Below the pieces are notes generated by a model, which was given only the letters and a program-made list of their open reading frames with translations, was not told where the DNA came from and made no database searches. Position numbers and translations under genes: made by a program. Source: Streptococcus infantis (lineage in GTDB: Bacteria; Bacillota; Bacilli; Lactobacillales; Streptococcaceae). From it: a stretch of DNA of 50,247 nucleotides. Below, in pieces: positions 18,999-27,012 of this stretch. The stretch is from assembly GCF_019929575.1 (NCBI RefSeq), contig NZ_JAHZPU010000013.1, positions 1-50,247 on the forward strand. The letters are read 5' to 3'. Within the stretch, counting starts at the first letter, position 1; each line of letters begins with the position of its first letter.

Positions 18999-19631
18999 AT
19001 GACTGCTTGGAATAAAATAATTTTTTTCAGTCGCTCTTTCATGTTTTTAGCAGCATTTACAGGCGTCTATCTGGAAATTACCAAACGTGGTGGTTTAGGG
19101 ATGTTGCTCTACTATACAGTGCTTTCCAACCTCTTGGTGATGATTTTTACGGGTTATCTTTTATGGAAGATGCGACGTGAGGGTGACCATTGGCAAAGTT
19201 CAAGTCTTTTGCGACTCAAGGGTGGTGTCACCATGAGTATCATGATTACCTGTGTCATCTACCATTTCATGTTGGCTCCCTTGACAACAGATTTTTACCG
19301 TTTGGAAAACTTCCTTTGCCATTATATCGTGCCCCTCTGGTTTTTAGCAGATACAATTATTTTTGACAAGAGTCGACAATATAAGTTGGTTGATCCCATG
19401 CTTTGGACTAGCCTTCCTTTGCTTTATATGATTTTTGCCCTCTTAAACGGTTTTGTTCTAAAGATGGATGTCCCTAATGCTAAGGATAGTCCCTTCCCTT
19501 ATTTCTTTTTGAATGCTACCAAACATGGTTGGGGCTTTGTCTTTAAATGGGCAGCCACTATCTTTGTTGCTTATATGATTTCAGGATATCTCTTTTATCT
19601 TGTGAAAAGTATTAAAAAAACTAAGAAATAA
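18999..19631 (+). CDS. Pr6Pr-family six-helix membrane protein
   Basis: A 210-residue integral membrane protein with about six transmembrane helices (near 5-25, 32-52, 72-92, 105-118, 130-150, 178-200). The loop with YHFMLAP and CHYIVPLWFLADT is typical of the family named Pr6Pr. No enzymatic motif is evident and the function is unknown. It is coupled to the PhnA-like gene and ends in a terminator. Confidence 0.78.
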   Translation: MTAWNKIIFFSRSFMFLAAFTGVYLEITKRGGLGMLLYYTVLSNLLVMIFTGYLLWKMRREGDHWQSSSLLRLKGGVTMSIMITCVIYHFMLAPLTTDFYRLENFLCHYIVPLWFLADTIIFDKSRQYKLVDPMLWTSLPLLYMIFALLNGFVLKMDVPNAKDSPFPYFFLNATKHGWGFVFKWAATIFVAYMISGYLFYLVKSIKKTKK

Positions 19632-19659
19632 AAGCACCCCTATGTGGGTGCTTTTTTTG
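19631..19659 (+). terminator. Terminator before pdxS
   Basis: AAGCACCC pairs with GGGTGCTT across CTATGT, then a T tract. Confidence 0.88.
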
Positions 19660-19769
19660 TGATAGAAATAATTGTACCCGGACAAATTGATTTATTTTAT
19701 CTTGTTATGCAGTCTTTTTTACCTTACAATAAAACTGTAGCTACCAATACAACTATTGAGGAAGAGAAA

Positions 19770-20645
19770 ATGACTGAAAATCGTTATGAATTAAATAAAA
19801 ATTTGGCACAGATGCTTAAAGGTGGCGTCATCATGGATGTTCAAAATCCTGAGCAAGCAAGAATTGCAGAGGCTGCAGGTGCGGCAGCTGTTATGGCCTT
19901 GGAGCGAATTCCAGCTGATATTCGTGCAGCTGGTGGTGTCTCTCGTATGAGCGATCCAAAGATGATCAAGGAAATCCAAGACGCAGTCAGCATTCCAGTT
20001 ATGGCCAAGGTTCGAATTGGGCATTTTGTTGAAGCACAGATTTTAGAAGCCATCGAGATTGACTATATCGATGAGAGTGAGGTGCTATCTCCAGCTGACG
20101 ATCGTTTCCATGTGGATAAGAAAGAATTCCAAGTTCCTTTTGTTTGCGGTGCTAAAGATCTAGGAGAAGCCTTACGTCGTATCGCTGAAGGAGCATCAAT
20201 GATCCGTACAAAAGGGGAACCTGGAACAGGAGACATCGTTCAGGCAGTCCGCCATATGCGTATGATGAATCAAGAAATCCGTCGCATTCAAAATCTCCGT
20301 GAAGATGAACTCTATGTCGCAGCAAAAGAACTCCAAGTACCTGTAGAATTAGTTCAATACGTTCACGAACATGGAAAACTACCAGTCGTGAACTTCGCAG
20401 CAGGTGGTGTAGCAACACCTGCAGATGCTGCTCTTATGATGCAGCTAGGTGCAGAAGGTGTCTTTGTTGGTTCAGGGATTTTCAAATCAGGTGATCCTGT
20501 TAAACGTGCAGCAGCAATTGTCAAGGCAGTTACAAACTATCAAAATCCTCAAATTTTAGCTCAAATCTCAGAAGATTTGGGAGAAGCCATGGTTGGTATC
20601 AATGAGAATGAAATCCAAATTCTCATGGCTGAGCGAGGAAAATAG
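19770..20645 (+). CDS. pdxS: Pyridoxal 5'-phosphate synthase subunit PdxS
   Basis: The synthase subunit builds PLP from ribose 5-phosphate, glyceraldehyde 3-phosphate and ammonia delivered by PdxT. The 291-residue barrel protein has [13 protein letters not shown] with the active-site Asp, [13 protein letters not shown] with a catalytic Lys, and the phosphate-binding GEPGTGD and FVGSGIF segments. The start at ATG 19770 follows GAGGAAGAG; an upstream in-frame ATG would add a non-family hydrophobic stretch. pdxT begins immediately after the stop. Confidence 0.96.
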   Translation: MTENRYELNKNLAQMLKGGVIMDVQNPEQARIAEAAGAAAVMALERIPADIRAAGGVSRMSDPKMIKEIQDAVSIPVMAKVRIGHFVEAQILEAIEIDYIDESEVLSPADDRFHVDKKEFQVPFVCGAKDLGEALRRIAEGASMIRTKGEPGTGDIVQAVRHMRMMNQEIRRIQNLREDELYVAAKELQVPVELVQYVHEHGKLPVVNFAAGGVATPADAALMMQLGAEGVFVGSGIFKSGDPVKRAAAIVKAVTNYQNPQILAQISEDLGEAMVGINENEIQILMAERGK

Positions 20646-21218
20646 ATGAAAATTGGAATACTGGCCTTGCAAGGCGCCTTTGTAGAGCATGAGAAAGTCC
20701 TTGCTCAACTAGGAGTTGAAAGTATTGAACTACGAAACCTAGAAGATTTTCAGCAACATCGAAGTGAGCTATCAGGTTTGATTTTGCCAGGAGGTGAGTC
20801 AACGGCCATGGGGAAACTGTTGCGAGATCAGCAGATGCTAATTCCTCTAAGAGAGGCTATTCTCAATGGTTTACCAGTCTTTGGAACTTGTGCGGGTTTA
20901 ATTTTGTTAGCAAAACAAATCACTTCTCAAGAGGAAAGCCATCTAGCGACCATGGATATAGTAGTAGAGCGCAATGCCTATGGGCGTCAGCTAGGAAGCT
21001 TTTGTACAGAAGCTGACTGCAAGGGCGTTGGTAAAATTCCAATGACCTTTATCCGTGGACCGATTATCAGTAGTGTTGGTGACAGTGTTGATGTTCTAGC
21101 GATTGTGAACAATCAAATCGTTGCGGCACAAGAAAAGAATATGCTCGTAACCTCCTTTCATCCTGAATTGACAAATGATCTTCGCTTGCATCAATACTTT
21201 ATCAATATGTGCAAATAA
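20646..21218 (+). CDS. pdxT: Pyridoxal 5'-phosphate synthase glutaminase subunit PdxT
   Basis: Hydrolyses glutamine and passes ammonia to PdxS. The 190-residue class-I glutamine amidotransferase shows LALQGAF at the N-terminus, GGESTAMG, the nucleophile Cys in [10 protein letters not shown] and the His-Glu pair in SFHPEL. It abuts pdxS with no gap, so translation is coupled. No PdxR-type regulator is adjacent. Confidence 0.96.
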   Translation: MKIGILALQGAFVEHEKVLAQLGVESIELRNLEDFQQHRSELSGLILPGGESTAMGKLLRDQQMLIPLREAILNGLPVFGTCAGLILLAKQITSQEESHLATMDIVVERNAYGRQLGSFCTEADCKGVGKIPMTFIRGPIISSVGDSVDVLAIVNNQIVAAQEKNMLVTSFHPELTNDLRLHQYFINMCK

Positions 21219-21249
21219 AAATAGGTCGGGATTTTCCCGGCCTATTTTT
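21217..21249. terminator. Bidirectional terminator between pdxT and the hemolysin-III gene
   Basis: AAAATAGGTCGGGA and TCCCGGCCTATTTT form a stem flanked by A and T runs, serving both converging units. Confidence 0.85.
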
Positions 21250-21895
21250 ACATGTAATAAACAATGGCAATGTATTGGAGAGCGGAAGCTGCCAGAATGA
21301 AGAGATGCCAGATCATGTGGAAGTAAGGTTTCTTCTTAGCATAAAAACCAGCACCAACTGTATAGCAAAGCCCACCTGATACCATAAGAGTCCAAAAGAT
21401 TGGATTTGTTTGACTGATGATTGCTGGTAGGATAGCCACAACTAGCCAACCCATGATGAGGTAGAGTATCAGACTAAATTTTTCATTGACTTTTTTGGCA
21501 AAGATTTTATAAAGAATACCAAAAATAGTTGTTCCCCATTGAATGGCGATAATCAGATAACCAAACCAGTTATTCATCAAGGTCAAAACGACAGGAGTAT
21601 AAGAACCTGCAATCGCAACATAAATCATAGAATGGTCAATAATTCGTAACACATATTTATGAGTTGAACCATAAGCCATAGAATGATAAATAGTTGATGA
21701 TAAGAACATGAGAAAGAGGCTGATGACGAAGATGGAAACACCAATAGACGATAAGAAACCATGTGCCTCATAACTGTAAGTAGATGAAATGGGAAGTAGG
21801 ATGAGCATGATAAATGCTCCTACAGCATGGGTGACACTGTTGGCAATTTCTTCTCCAAAACTAAGTCGTTTACTAAGTTTGAAACTAGTATTCAT
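21248..21895 (-). CDS. Hemolysin III family membrane protein (PAQR-like)
   Basis: A 215-residue seven-helix membrane protein of the HlyIII/YqfA group. Visible marks: SFGEEIANSVTHAVGA at the N-terminus, SSTIYHSM in an early helix, and the C-terminal HMIWHLFILAASALQY with the His pair that with the earlier His forms a metal site in PAQR proteins. Despite the name, hemolytic function is doubtful. The start is set at ATG 21895 after GAGGAGGAAA; the gene overlaps the DUF1836 gene by 11 nt and shares its promoter. Confidence 0.86.
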   Translation of the reverse strand: MNTSFKLSKRLSFGEEIANSVTHAVGAFIMLILLPISSTYSYEAHGFLSSIGVSIFVISLFLMFLSSTIYHSMAYGSTHKYVLRIIDHSMIYVAIAGSYTPVVLTLMNNWFGYLIIAIQWGTTIFGILYKIFAKKVNEKFSLILYLIMGWLVVAILPAIISQTNPIFWTLMVSGGLCYTVGAGFYAKKKPYFHMIWHLFILAASALQYIAIVYYM

Positions 21896-22346
21896 TTGTT
21901 TCCTCCTCTTCATTTTCTGTATAGACAAGAGCTAGTGTCTGATGATAGAGTTTAACCGTTTGGCAGCTTGTTCGGATAATAGGATTGGCTGGGTCAATGT
22001 CTTCGTTCATGTAGTCCACAAAAGCGTTGTAAAGTTCTTCTGAGTTAGTCTCTGTGTGTAGGGTATTAAGGGTTTGAGCAATTTCTTGGATTGAAAAAAC
22101 AGACTTGAGCGTTGTGATAGCAATCAATCGGGCGATTTGTTTGCGTTGGTATTTTTTCTTTTCAGGTTTTGTCAGATAGCCGTGTTTGACATAGTTGTTC
22201 ACCATTGATGCAGTTAAACCTTTCTCTTTAGCAAGAGAAATAGGGGAACAAACTTTATTCACATAAAGTAGGACCTGATCCAAATAGAGATCAATGTTTG
22301 GAATTTCGTCCCATTCTGGGTAGGAAAAAGTAGTTTTCATTTCCAA
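21885..22346 (-). CDS. DUF1836 protein, putative MerR-like DNA-binding regulator
   Basis: A 153-residue protein with an internal helix-turn-helix-like stretch (SLAKEKGLTASMVNNYVKHGYL, about 38-59) followed by a MerR-type wing (KPEKKKYQRKQIARL) and helical C-terminus. Family members are uncharacterised; DNA binding is inferred from this resemblance. GGAG precedes the start. It is cotranscribed with and overlaps the hemolysin-III gene. A perfect palindrome sits just downstream of its own -10 box, which suggests autoregulation. Confidence 0.8.
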   Translation of the reverse strand: MEMKTTFSYPEWDEIPNIDLYLDQVLLYVNKVCSPISLAKEKGLTASMVNNYVKHGYLTKPEKKKYQRKQIARLIAITTLKSVFSIQEIAQTLNTLHTETNSEELYNAFVDYMNEDIDPANPIIRTSCQTVKLYHQTLALVYTENEEEETNEY

Positions 22347-22356
22347 CTCCTGTTTA

Positions 22357-22375
22357 TCTAGTTTTGGTAACTAGA
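22357..22375. promoter_or_regulatory. Palindromic operator candidate before DUF1836
   Basis: TCTAGTT-N5-AACTAGA, a perfect 7-bp inverted repeat just downstream of the -10 box, a classic position for repressor binding. Confidence 0.6.
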
Positions 22376-22403
22376 TTATAAAATAATAGAAATAAAAAGT
22401 CAA
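22375..22403 (-). promoter_or_regulatory. Promoter of the DUF1836-hemolysin III pair
   Basis: On the minus strand TTGACT (22403-22398), a 17-bp spacer and TATAAT (22380-22375). Confidence 0.8.
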
Positions 22404-22474
22404 GTTTTAACTGCTTGTAGAAAGCCTTAAATTATGCTATGATGAGAGAAACTAGTCAGAAAAGAGGAGATAGG

Positions 22475-22975
22475 ATGGAAATTCGTTTAGCCTTTCCAAA
22501 CGAAGTAGATGCAATTATGCAAGTGATTGAGGAAGCTAAAAAATGCTTGGCGGAAGCTGGTAGCACTCAGTGGCAAAATGGTTATCCAAATACTGATACG
22601 ATTATCGAAGACATTATCTCAGGTCAGGCTTATGTAGCCCTGGAAGAAGGAGAGCTCATAGCTTATGCAGCAGTAACCAAGAGTCCAGAGAAAGCCTATG
22701 AAGCCATTTATGATGGAAGCTGGGAAGGAAGAGAGTCAGAGTATCTAGTTTTTCACCGTATTGCTGTCGCTAGTGATGTGCAAGGGCAAGGTGTTGCCCA
22801 GACCTTCTTGGAAGGCTTGATTGAAGGCTTTGATTACCTGGATTTTCGTTCAGATACACATGATAAAAACAAGGCCATGCAACATATCTTTGAAAAGCTT
22901 GGTTTTAAGCAGGTCGGTAAAGTTCCAGTAGATGGGGAACGTTTGGCCTATCAAAAATTAAAATCAAATGCCTAA
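22475..22975 (+). CDS. GNAT-family N-acetyltransferase
   Basis: A 166-residue acetyl-CoA-dependent transferase of unknown substrate. The fold is marked by IRLAFPNEVDAIMQVIEEAKK at the start, the AYAAV beta strand, and the acetyl-CoA loop VASDVQGQGVAQTFLEG (Q/RxxGxG/A form), followed by DTHDKNKAMQHIFEKLGF. The start at ATG 22475 follows AAGAGGAGATAGG. It is divergent from the DUF1836 unit and overlaps ogt by 8 nt. Confidence 0.87.
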   Translation: MEIRLAFPNEVDAIMQVIEEAKKCLAEAGSTQWQNGYPNTDTIIEDIISGQAYVALEEGELIAYAAVTKSPEKAYEAIYDGSWEGRESEYLVFHRIAVASDVQGQGVAQTFLEGLIEGFDYLDFRSDTHDKNKAMQHIFEKLGFKQVGKVPVDGERLAYQKLKSNA

Positions 22976-23480
22976 GCAGTATGCAAAGATGCTGTACAAG
23001 TCTCCGATTGGAATCTTATCTTTGGTAGCAGATGAACGCTATCTGTTTGGAATATGGGTTGAAGCACAGAGCCATTTTGAGCGAGGTTTGTCGGTGTGTA
23101 ATCTAGTTGAGGTGAAAAGTCATCCCATCTTAAATCAGATTGCTAGCTATTTAGATGCTTATTTTAAAGGACAAAAACAAAATTTGTCTCAGTTACCTTT
23201 GGCTCCTGTTGGTAGTGAATTTGAAAAGAAAGTTTGGTCTTATCTACGGGAAATTCCTTTTGGTCAGACTGTTACTTATGGACAAATAGCTAAGGACTTG
23301 CAAGTAGCTTCTGCACAAGCAATCGGAGGAGCAGTAGGGCGCAATCCCTGGTCTATTCTTGTCCCCTGTCACCGTGTGCTAGGTGCTGGTAATCGTCTAA
23401 CAGGCTATGCTTCAGGAATTGACAAGAAGGCTTGGCTCTTAAAGCATGAAGGTGCAGCATTTCAAGAAAATAAGAAATAG
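22968..23480 (+). CDS. ogt: Methylated-DNA--protein-cysteine methyltransferase
   Basis: Repairs O6-methylguanine by transferring the methyl group to its own cysteine. The 170-residue protein ends in the conserved DNA-binding and active-site block: TVTYGQIAKDL, then IGGAVGRNPWSILVPCHRVLG with the acceptor Cys in PCHR, and GYASGIDKKAWLLKHEG. The N-terminal domain is degenerate as usual. It starts inside the acetyltransferase gene (8-nt overlap) with no Shine-Dalgarno sequence, implying translational coupling. Confidence 0.93.
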   Translation: MPKQYAKMLYKSPIGILSLVADERYLFGIWVEAQSHFERGLSVCNLVEVKSHPILNQIASYLDAYFKGQKQNLSQLPLAPVGSEFEKKVWSYLREIPFGQTVTYGQIAKDLQVASAQAIGGAVGRNPWSILVPCHRVLGAGNRLTGYASGIDKKAWLLKHEGAAFQENKK

Positions 23481-23492
23481 AAAGTAAAGAAA

Positions 23493-23849
23493 ATGTTAGA
23501 ATTTATCGAATATCCAAAATGTACAACTTGTAAAAAAGCCAAAAAAGAGTTAGATCAACTTGGACTAGAATATAAAGATGTTCATATTGTAGAAGAAACT
23601 CCAAGTGAAATGATCATTCTGAACTGGCTTGAAACTTCAGGATTTGAGTTGAAGCAATTTTTCAATACCAGTGGGATTAAATACCGTGAACTGGGTTTAA
23701 AAGATAAGGTTGGGACTTTATCCAATAAAGAAGCAGCCAAACTCTTGGCCAGTGATGGTATGTTATTAAAACGTCCAATATTAGTGGAGAATGGTGTTGT
23801 TAAACAAATTGGCTATCGTAAAACCTACGACAACTTGGATTTGAAATAG
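23493..23849 (+). CDS. Spx/ArsC-family thioredoxin-fold protein
   Basis: A 118-residue ArsC-like protein with CTTC near the N-terminus (YPKCTTCKKAKKELD), a thioredoxin-fold layout and the KRPILVENG loop typical of ArsC/Spx. The redox pair CxxC is kept. It lacks evident Spx RNA-polymerase-binding features that I can confirm, and in related genomes it is annotated as arsenate reductase-like or Spx/MgsR-like; the true role is unknown. It follows ogt by 12 nt in one run. Confidence 0.83.
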   Translation: MLEFIEYPKCTTCKKAKKELDQLGLEYKDVHIVEETPSEMIILNWLETSGFELKQFFNTSGIKYRELGLKDKVGTLSNKEAAKLLASDGMLLKRPILVENGVVKQIGYRKTYDNLDLK

Positions 23850-24005
23850 TTTTTTTCTATCTCCTTGATAGGTAAAATATATAACCTCACGCTTTTAAAG
23901 TATGATAAACTAGTAGGTAGACAAAGTCTCTTCTGCTCGTAGCAAATATTTTAAATCTAGGCAGAAGTATGATAGAATGATTCATTATCAGGAGAGGATG
24001 TTTCT

Positions 24006-24806
24006 ATGAATGTTACAACAATTTTAGCATCAGATTGGTACCAAAACTTGATGCAGTATATTCCAGACGGCAAACTGTTTAGTTTTCGTTCTGTCTTTGA
24101 TGGGATTCCAAGAATTGTACAACAATTGCCAACAACATTGATGTTGACAGTATTTGGTGCTTTTTTTGGTATAATATTGGCCTTGGTTTTTGCTATCGTA
24201 AAAATTAATCGAGTTAGAATTCTTTATCCATTACAAGCATTCTTTGTTAGTTTCTTAAAAGGGACACCAATCCTAGTGCAGTTGATGTTGACTTACTATG
24301 GAATTCCTCTAGCATTAAAAGCGTTGAATCAACAATGGGGAACTGCTTTTAATATCAATGCGATTCCAGCTGCAGCTTTTGCCATTGTAGCTTTTGCTTT
24401 TAACGAAGCAGCTTACGCTAGTGAAACTATCCGTGCAGCTATTCTTTCTGTTAATCCTGGAGAGATTGAAGCCGCTCGTAGTCTTGGAATGACACGTGCA
24501 CAAGTTTACCGTCGTGTGATTATTCCAAATGCAGCGGTAGTAGCGACTCCAACCTTGATTAACTCCCTAATCGGCTTGACCAAGGGAACTTCCCTAGCCT
24601 TTAGTGCTGGTGTTGTAGAAGTCTTTGCCCAAGCTCAGATTTTAGGTGGTGCCGACTACCGTTACTTCGAACGTTTCATCTCGGTTGCTCTTGTATACTG
24701 GGTGGTAAATATCGCTATTGAAAATCTTGGTCGCTTTATTGAGAGAAAAATGGCAATCGAAGCACCAGATAATGTGAAAACAGATGTGAAAGGAGATCTT
24801 CGCTAA
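24006..24806 (+). CDS. Polar amino-acid ABC transporter permease
   Basis: A 266-residue HisMQ-type permease with about five transmembrane helices. PTTLMLTVFGAFFGIILAL opens the membrane domain, and the EAA loop (EIEAARSLGMTRAQVYRRVIIPNA, about 155-178) is the coupling site for the ATPase. It makes the importer with the ATP-binding protein encoded next, overlapping by 1 nt. No substrate-binding protein lies beside it and none is fused to the N-terminus, so the binding protein must be elsewhere. Family members carry cystine, glutamine or other polar amino acids. Confidence 0.9.
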   Translation: MNVTTILASDWYQNLMQYIPDGKLFSFRSVFDGIPRIVQQLPTTLMLTVFGAFFGIILALVFAIVKINRVRILYPLQAFFVSFLKGTPILVQLMLTYYGIPLALKALNQQWGTAFNINAIPAAAFAIVAFAFNEAAYASETIRAAILSVNPGEIEAARSLGMTRAQVYRRVIIPNAAVVATPTLINSLIGLTKGTSLAFSAGVVEVFAQAQILGGADYRYFERFISVALVYWVVNIAIENLGRFIERKMAIEAPDNVKTDVKGDLR

Positions 24807-25549
24807 TGATTAAAATTTCAAATTTAAGCAAATCCTTTTCAGATCAAACCGTCTTGGATCATCTGAATTTAGATATTCAAAAGGGGGAAGTAGTGGCTTT
24901 GATTGGTTCATCTGGTGCGGGGAAATCAACCTTTCTCCGGAGCCTCAACTACCTTGAAACACCTGATAGTGGAAGCATTCAGATTGATGATTTCAAAGTT
25001 GATTTTTCTCAAATCACTCAAGAAGAAATACTGACTCTTCGTCGTAAATTGTCCATGGTGTTCCAACAGTTCAATTTATTTGAGCGCAGAACGGCCTTAG
25101 ATAATGTCAAGGAAGGTTTGGTTGTTGTTAAAAAACTATCAGACGAAGAAGCAACTAAGATTGCTAAAGAAGAGCTAGCTAAGGTTGGGCTTTCTGATCG
25201 TCAACAGCACTATCCTCGCCACTTATCAGGCGGACAAAAACAACGGGTAGCCTTGGCGCGTGCTTTGGCCATGAAACCAGCTATCTTGCTCTTGGATGAA
25301 CCTACTTCGGCCCTTGACCCAGAATTGGTTGGTGAAGTTGAGAAATCTATTGCTAATGCTGCTAAATCTGGTCAAACTATGATTTTGGTCAGTCACGATA
25401 TGTCCTTTGTTTCTCAGGTAGCTGATAAGGTTTTATTCTTGGATAAAGGAAAGATTATTGAGTCTGGAACACCAGATGAGATTATCAATCATCCTAAAGA
25501 AGAACGAACAAAAGAATTCTTTGCTAGTTACAAACGGACCTATATTTGA
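24806..25549 (+). CDS. Polar amino-acid ABC transporter ATP-binding protein
   Basis: A 247-residue ATPase with Walker A GSSGAGKST (about 34-42), Q-loop FQQFNLF, signature LSGGQKQRVALARAL (about 138), Walker B ILLLDEPTSALDPE and the switch His in ILVSHDMSFV. It couples to the permease upstream; the two are translated from overlapping stop and start codons. The substrate is inferred to be a polar amino acid. Confidence 0.92.
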   Translation: MIKISNLSKSFSDQTVLDHLNLDIQKGEVVALIGSSGAGKSTFLRSLNYLETPDSGSIQIDDFKVDFSQITQEEILTLRRKLSMVFQQFNLFERRTALDNVKEGLVVVKKLSDEEATKIAKEELAKVGLSDRQQHYPRHLSGGQKQRVALARALAMKPAILLLDEPTSALDPELVGEVEKSIANAAKSGQTMILVSHDMSFVSQVADKVLFLDKGKIIESGTPDEIINHPKEERTKEFFASYKRTYI

Positions 25550-25569
25550 TATAATAGAATATAAGAAAG

Positions 25570-25600
25570 ACTCAGTTGGCTAGGCTAACTGGGTTTGCTC
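25570..25600 (+). terminator. Probable terminator of the ABC transporter unit
   Basis: ACTCAGTTGGC and GCTAACTGGGT form a stem around TAG; the T tract is interrupted, so it may be partial. Confidence 0.6.
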
Positions 25601-25628
25601 TTTAAAATTAATAGAAATGAGAGAGAGC

Positions 25629-25853
25629 ATGCTAGTTCAGCTATTTGCTTTGTATTTAGAGAGTTTAGTGTTGACAATTCTACTGGTCTTGATTATTTTG
25701 GGACTCTGGATTGGACTTAGAGCTCTGTCGGGGGTTGATAAAACTGCTAAAGCACGTCAAGCCCATCTCTACGATATGATTATGATTGGAGTTTTGACCA
25801 TTCCAGTATTGTCATTTGCAACCATGAGCATCTTGTTGGTTCTCAAGGCTTAA
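25629..25853 (+). CDS. DUF4059 small membrane protein
   Basis: A 74-residue protein with two transmembrane helices (about 6-30 and 48-72) separated by a polar loop (GVDKTAKARQAHLYD). Of unknown function, conserved next to trxB in streptococci. I place the start at ATG 25629 after GAGAGAG; ATG 25617 is the in-frame alternative. trxB follows after 65 nt. Confidence 0.78.
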   Translation: MLVQLFALYLESLVLTILLVLIILGLWIGLRALSGVDKTAKARQAHLYDMIMIGVLTIPVLSFATMSILLVLKA

Positions 25854-25918
25854 TAGTTGTAAAATGGGATTTAATTCGTTAGAATAAAAATAGTTACAAC
25901 AAGAAAGAAGGAAAGAGA

Positions 25919-26830
25919 ATGTACGATACGATTATTATCGGTGCAGGCCCTGCTGGGATGACTGCAGCCTTGTACGCAGCACGCAGTAATCTGAAAGTGG
26001 CTTTGATTGAAGGAGGCCTTCCAGGAGGTCAAATGAATAATACTTCTGACATTGAAAACTATCCAGGCTATGCCAATATCAGTGGCCCAGAATTAGCAGA
26101 AAAGATGTTTGAACCTCTTGAAAATCTAGGTGTTGAACATCTCTATGGCTTCGTTGAAAATGTTGAGGATCATGGCGAATTCAAAAAAGTCGTAACAGAC
26201 GACCAAGTTTATGAAACTCGCACAGTTATCGTAGCGACTGGTTCCAAACACCGTCTCTTGGGAGTTCCAGGTGAAGAAGAACTCAATAGCCGTGGTGTTT
26301 CTTACTGTGCGGTTTGTGATGGAGCCTTTTTCCGCGACCAAGATTTGTTGGTCGTAGGTGGAGGTGACTCCGCGGTTGAAGAGGCTATCTTCTTAACACG
26401 GTTTGCAAAATCTGTAACTATCATTCACCGTCGTGATGAACTTCGTGCTCAAAAAGTCTTGCAAGATAGAGCTTTTGCCAATGAAAAAATCAATTTCATT
26501 TGGGATTCTGTTGTCAAAGAAATCAAGGGTGAGAACCGTGTTGAGTCGGTTGCCATTGAAAATGTTAAAACAGGACAAGTGACTGAACAAGCCTTTGGTG
26601 GTGTCTTCATCTATGTTGGATTGGACCCAGTTAGTGACTTCGTCCAAGAGTTGCAGATTCGAGACCAAGCAGGTTGGATTGTGACAGATGACCACATGAA
26701 GACAAGTGTTACAGGTATTTTTGCTGTTGGCGATGTTCGCCAGAAAGACCTTCGACAAGTTACAACAGCAGTTGGAGATGGCGCCATTGCAGGTCAAGAG
26801 GCCTATAAATATATTACTGAACATAGTTAA
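25919..26830 (+). CDS. trxB: Thioredoxin-disulfide reductase
   Basis: NADPH-dependent flavoenzyme that keeps thioredoxin reduced. The 303-residue protein has the FAD motif GAGPAGMTAALYAAR at the N-terminus, the redox-active CAVCDG (about 133-138), the NADPH-binding GGGDSAVEEA and the FAD-binding GIFAVGDV near the C-terminus. Length is normal for the low-Mr class. GGAAAGAG precedes the start. Confidence 0.96.
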   Translation: MYDTIIIGAGPAGMTAALYAARSNLKVALIEGGLPGGQMNNTSDIENYPGYANISGPELAEKMFEPLENLGVEHLYGFVENVEDHGEFKKVVTDDQVYETRTVIVATGSKHRLLGVPGEEELNSRGVSYCAVCDGAFFRDQDLLVVGGGDSAVEEAIFLTRFAKSVTIIHRRDELRAQKVLQDRAFANEKINFIWDSVVKEIKGENRVESVAIENVKTGQVTEQAFGGVFIYVGLDPVSDFVQELQIRDQAGWIVTDDHMKTSVTGIFAVGDVRQKDLRQVTTAVGDGAIAGQEAYKYITEHS

Positions 26831-26833
26831 AAA

Positions 26834-26884
26834 GGCGGTGGGACAGAAATCGATAGACAAAGTCTCGATTTCGTAGTCCCAGCC
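26834..26884. repeat. Intergenic inverted repeat after trxB
   Basis: GGGAC (26840-26844) and GAAATCGA (26846-26853) pair with TCGATTTC (26865-26872) and GTCCC (26876-26880) in a long imperfect hairpin. The GGTGGGACAGAAATCG...GTCCCA pattern recalls dispersed streptococcal intergenic repeats. The loop contains TAGACAAAGTCTC (26854-26866), also present at 23918-23930. Confidence 0.6.
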
Positions 26885-26963
26885 TGCGAGTATGATTAGA
26901 GCTTTTTGGAGTTTAAAAGACGAACAAAAAGTTCAATCAGCTACTGCGTCAAAGTTTGATTGC

Positions 26964-27012
26964 TAATAAAAAGTGAGGTCGGGATCTTTTGTCCCAACCT
27001 CACTTTTTATTA
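26964..27012. terminator. Bidirectional terminator between trxB and rlmB
   Basis: TAATAAAAAGTGAGGTCGGGA pairs with its complement at 26992-27012, a near-perfect 20-bp stem; the outer A/T runs serve both strands. It includes the rlmB stop codon. Confidence 0.88.

Noticed and set aside
21248..21928. Cytolytic toxin role for the hemolysin III gene
   Set aside because: The sequence is of the PAQR/YqfA membrane family found in most bacteria; nothing indicates secretion or a toxin.
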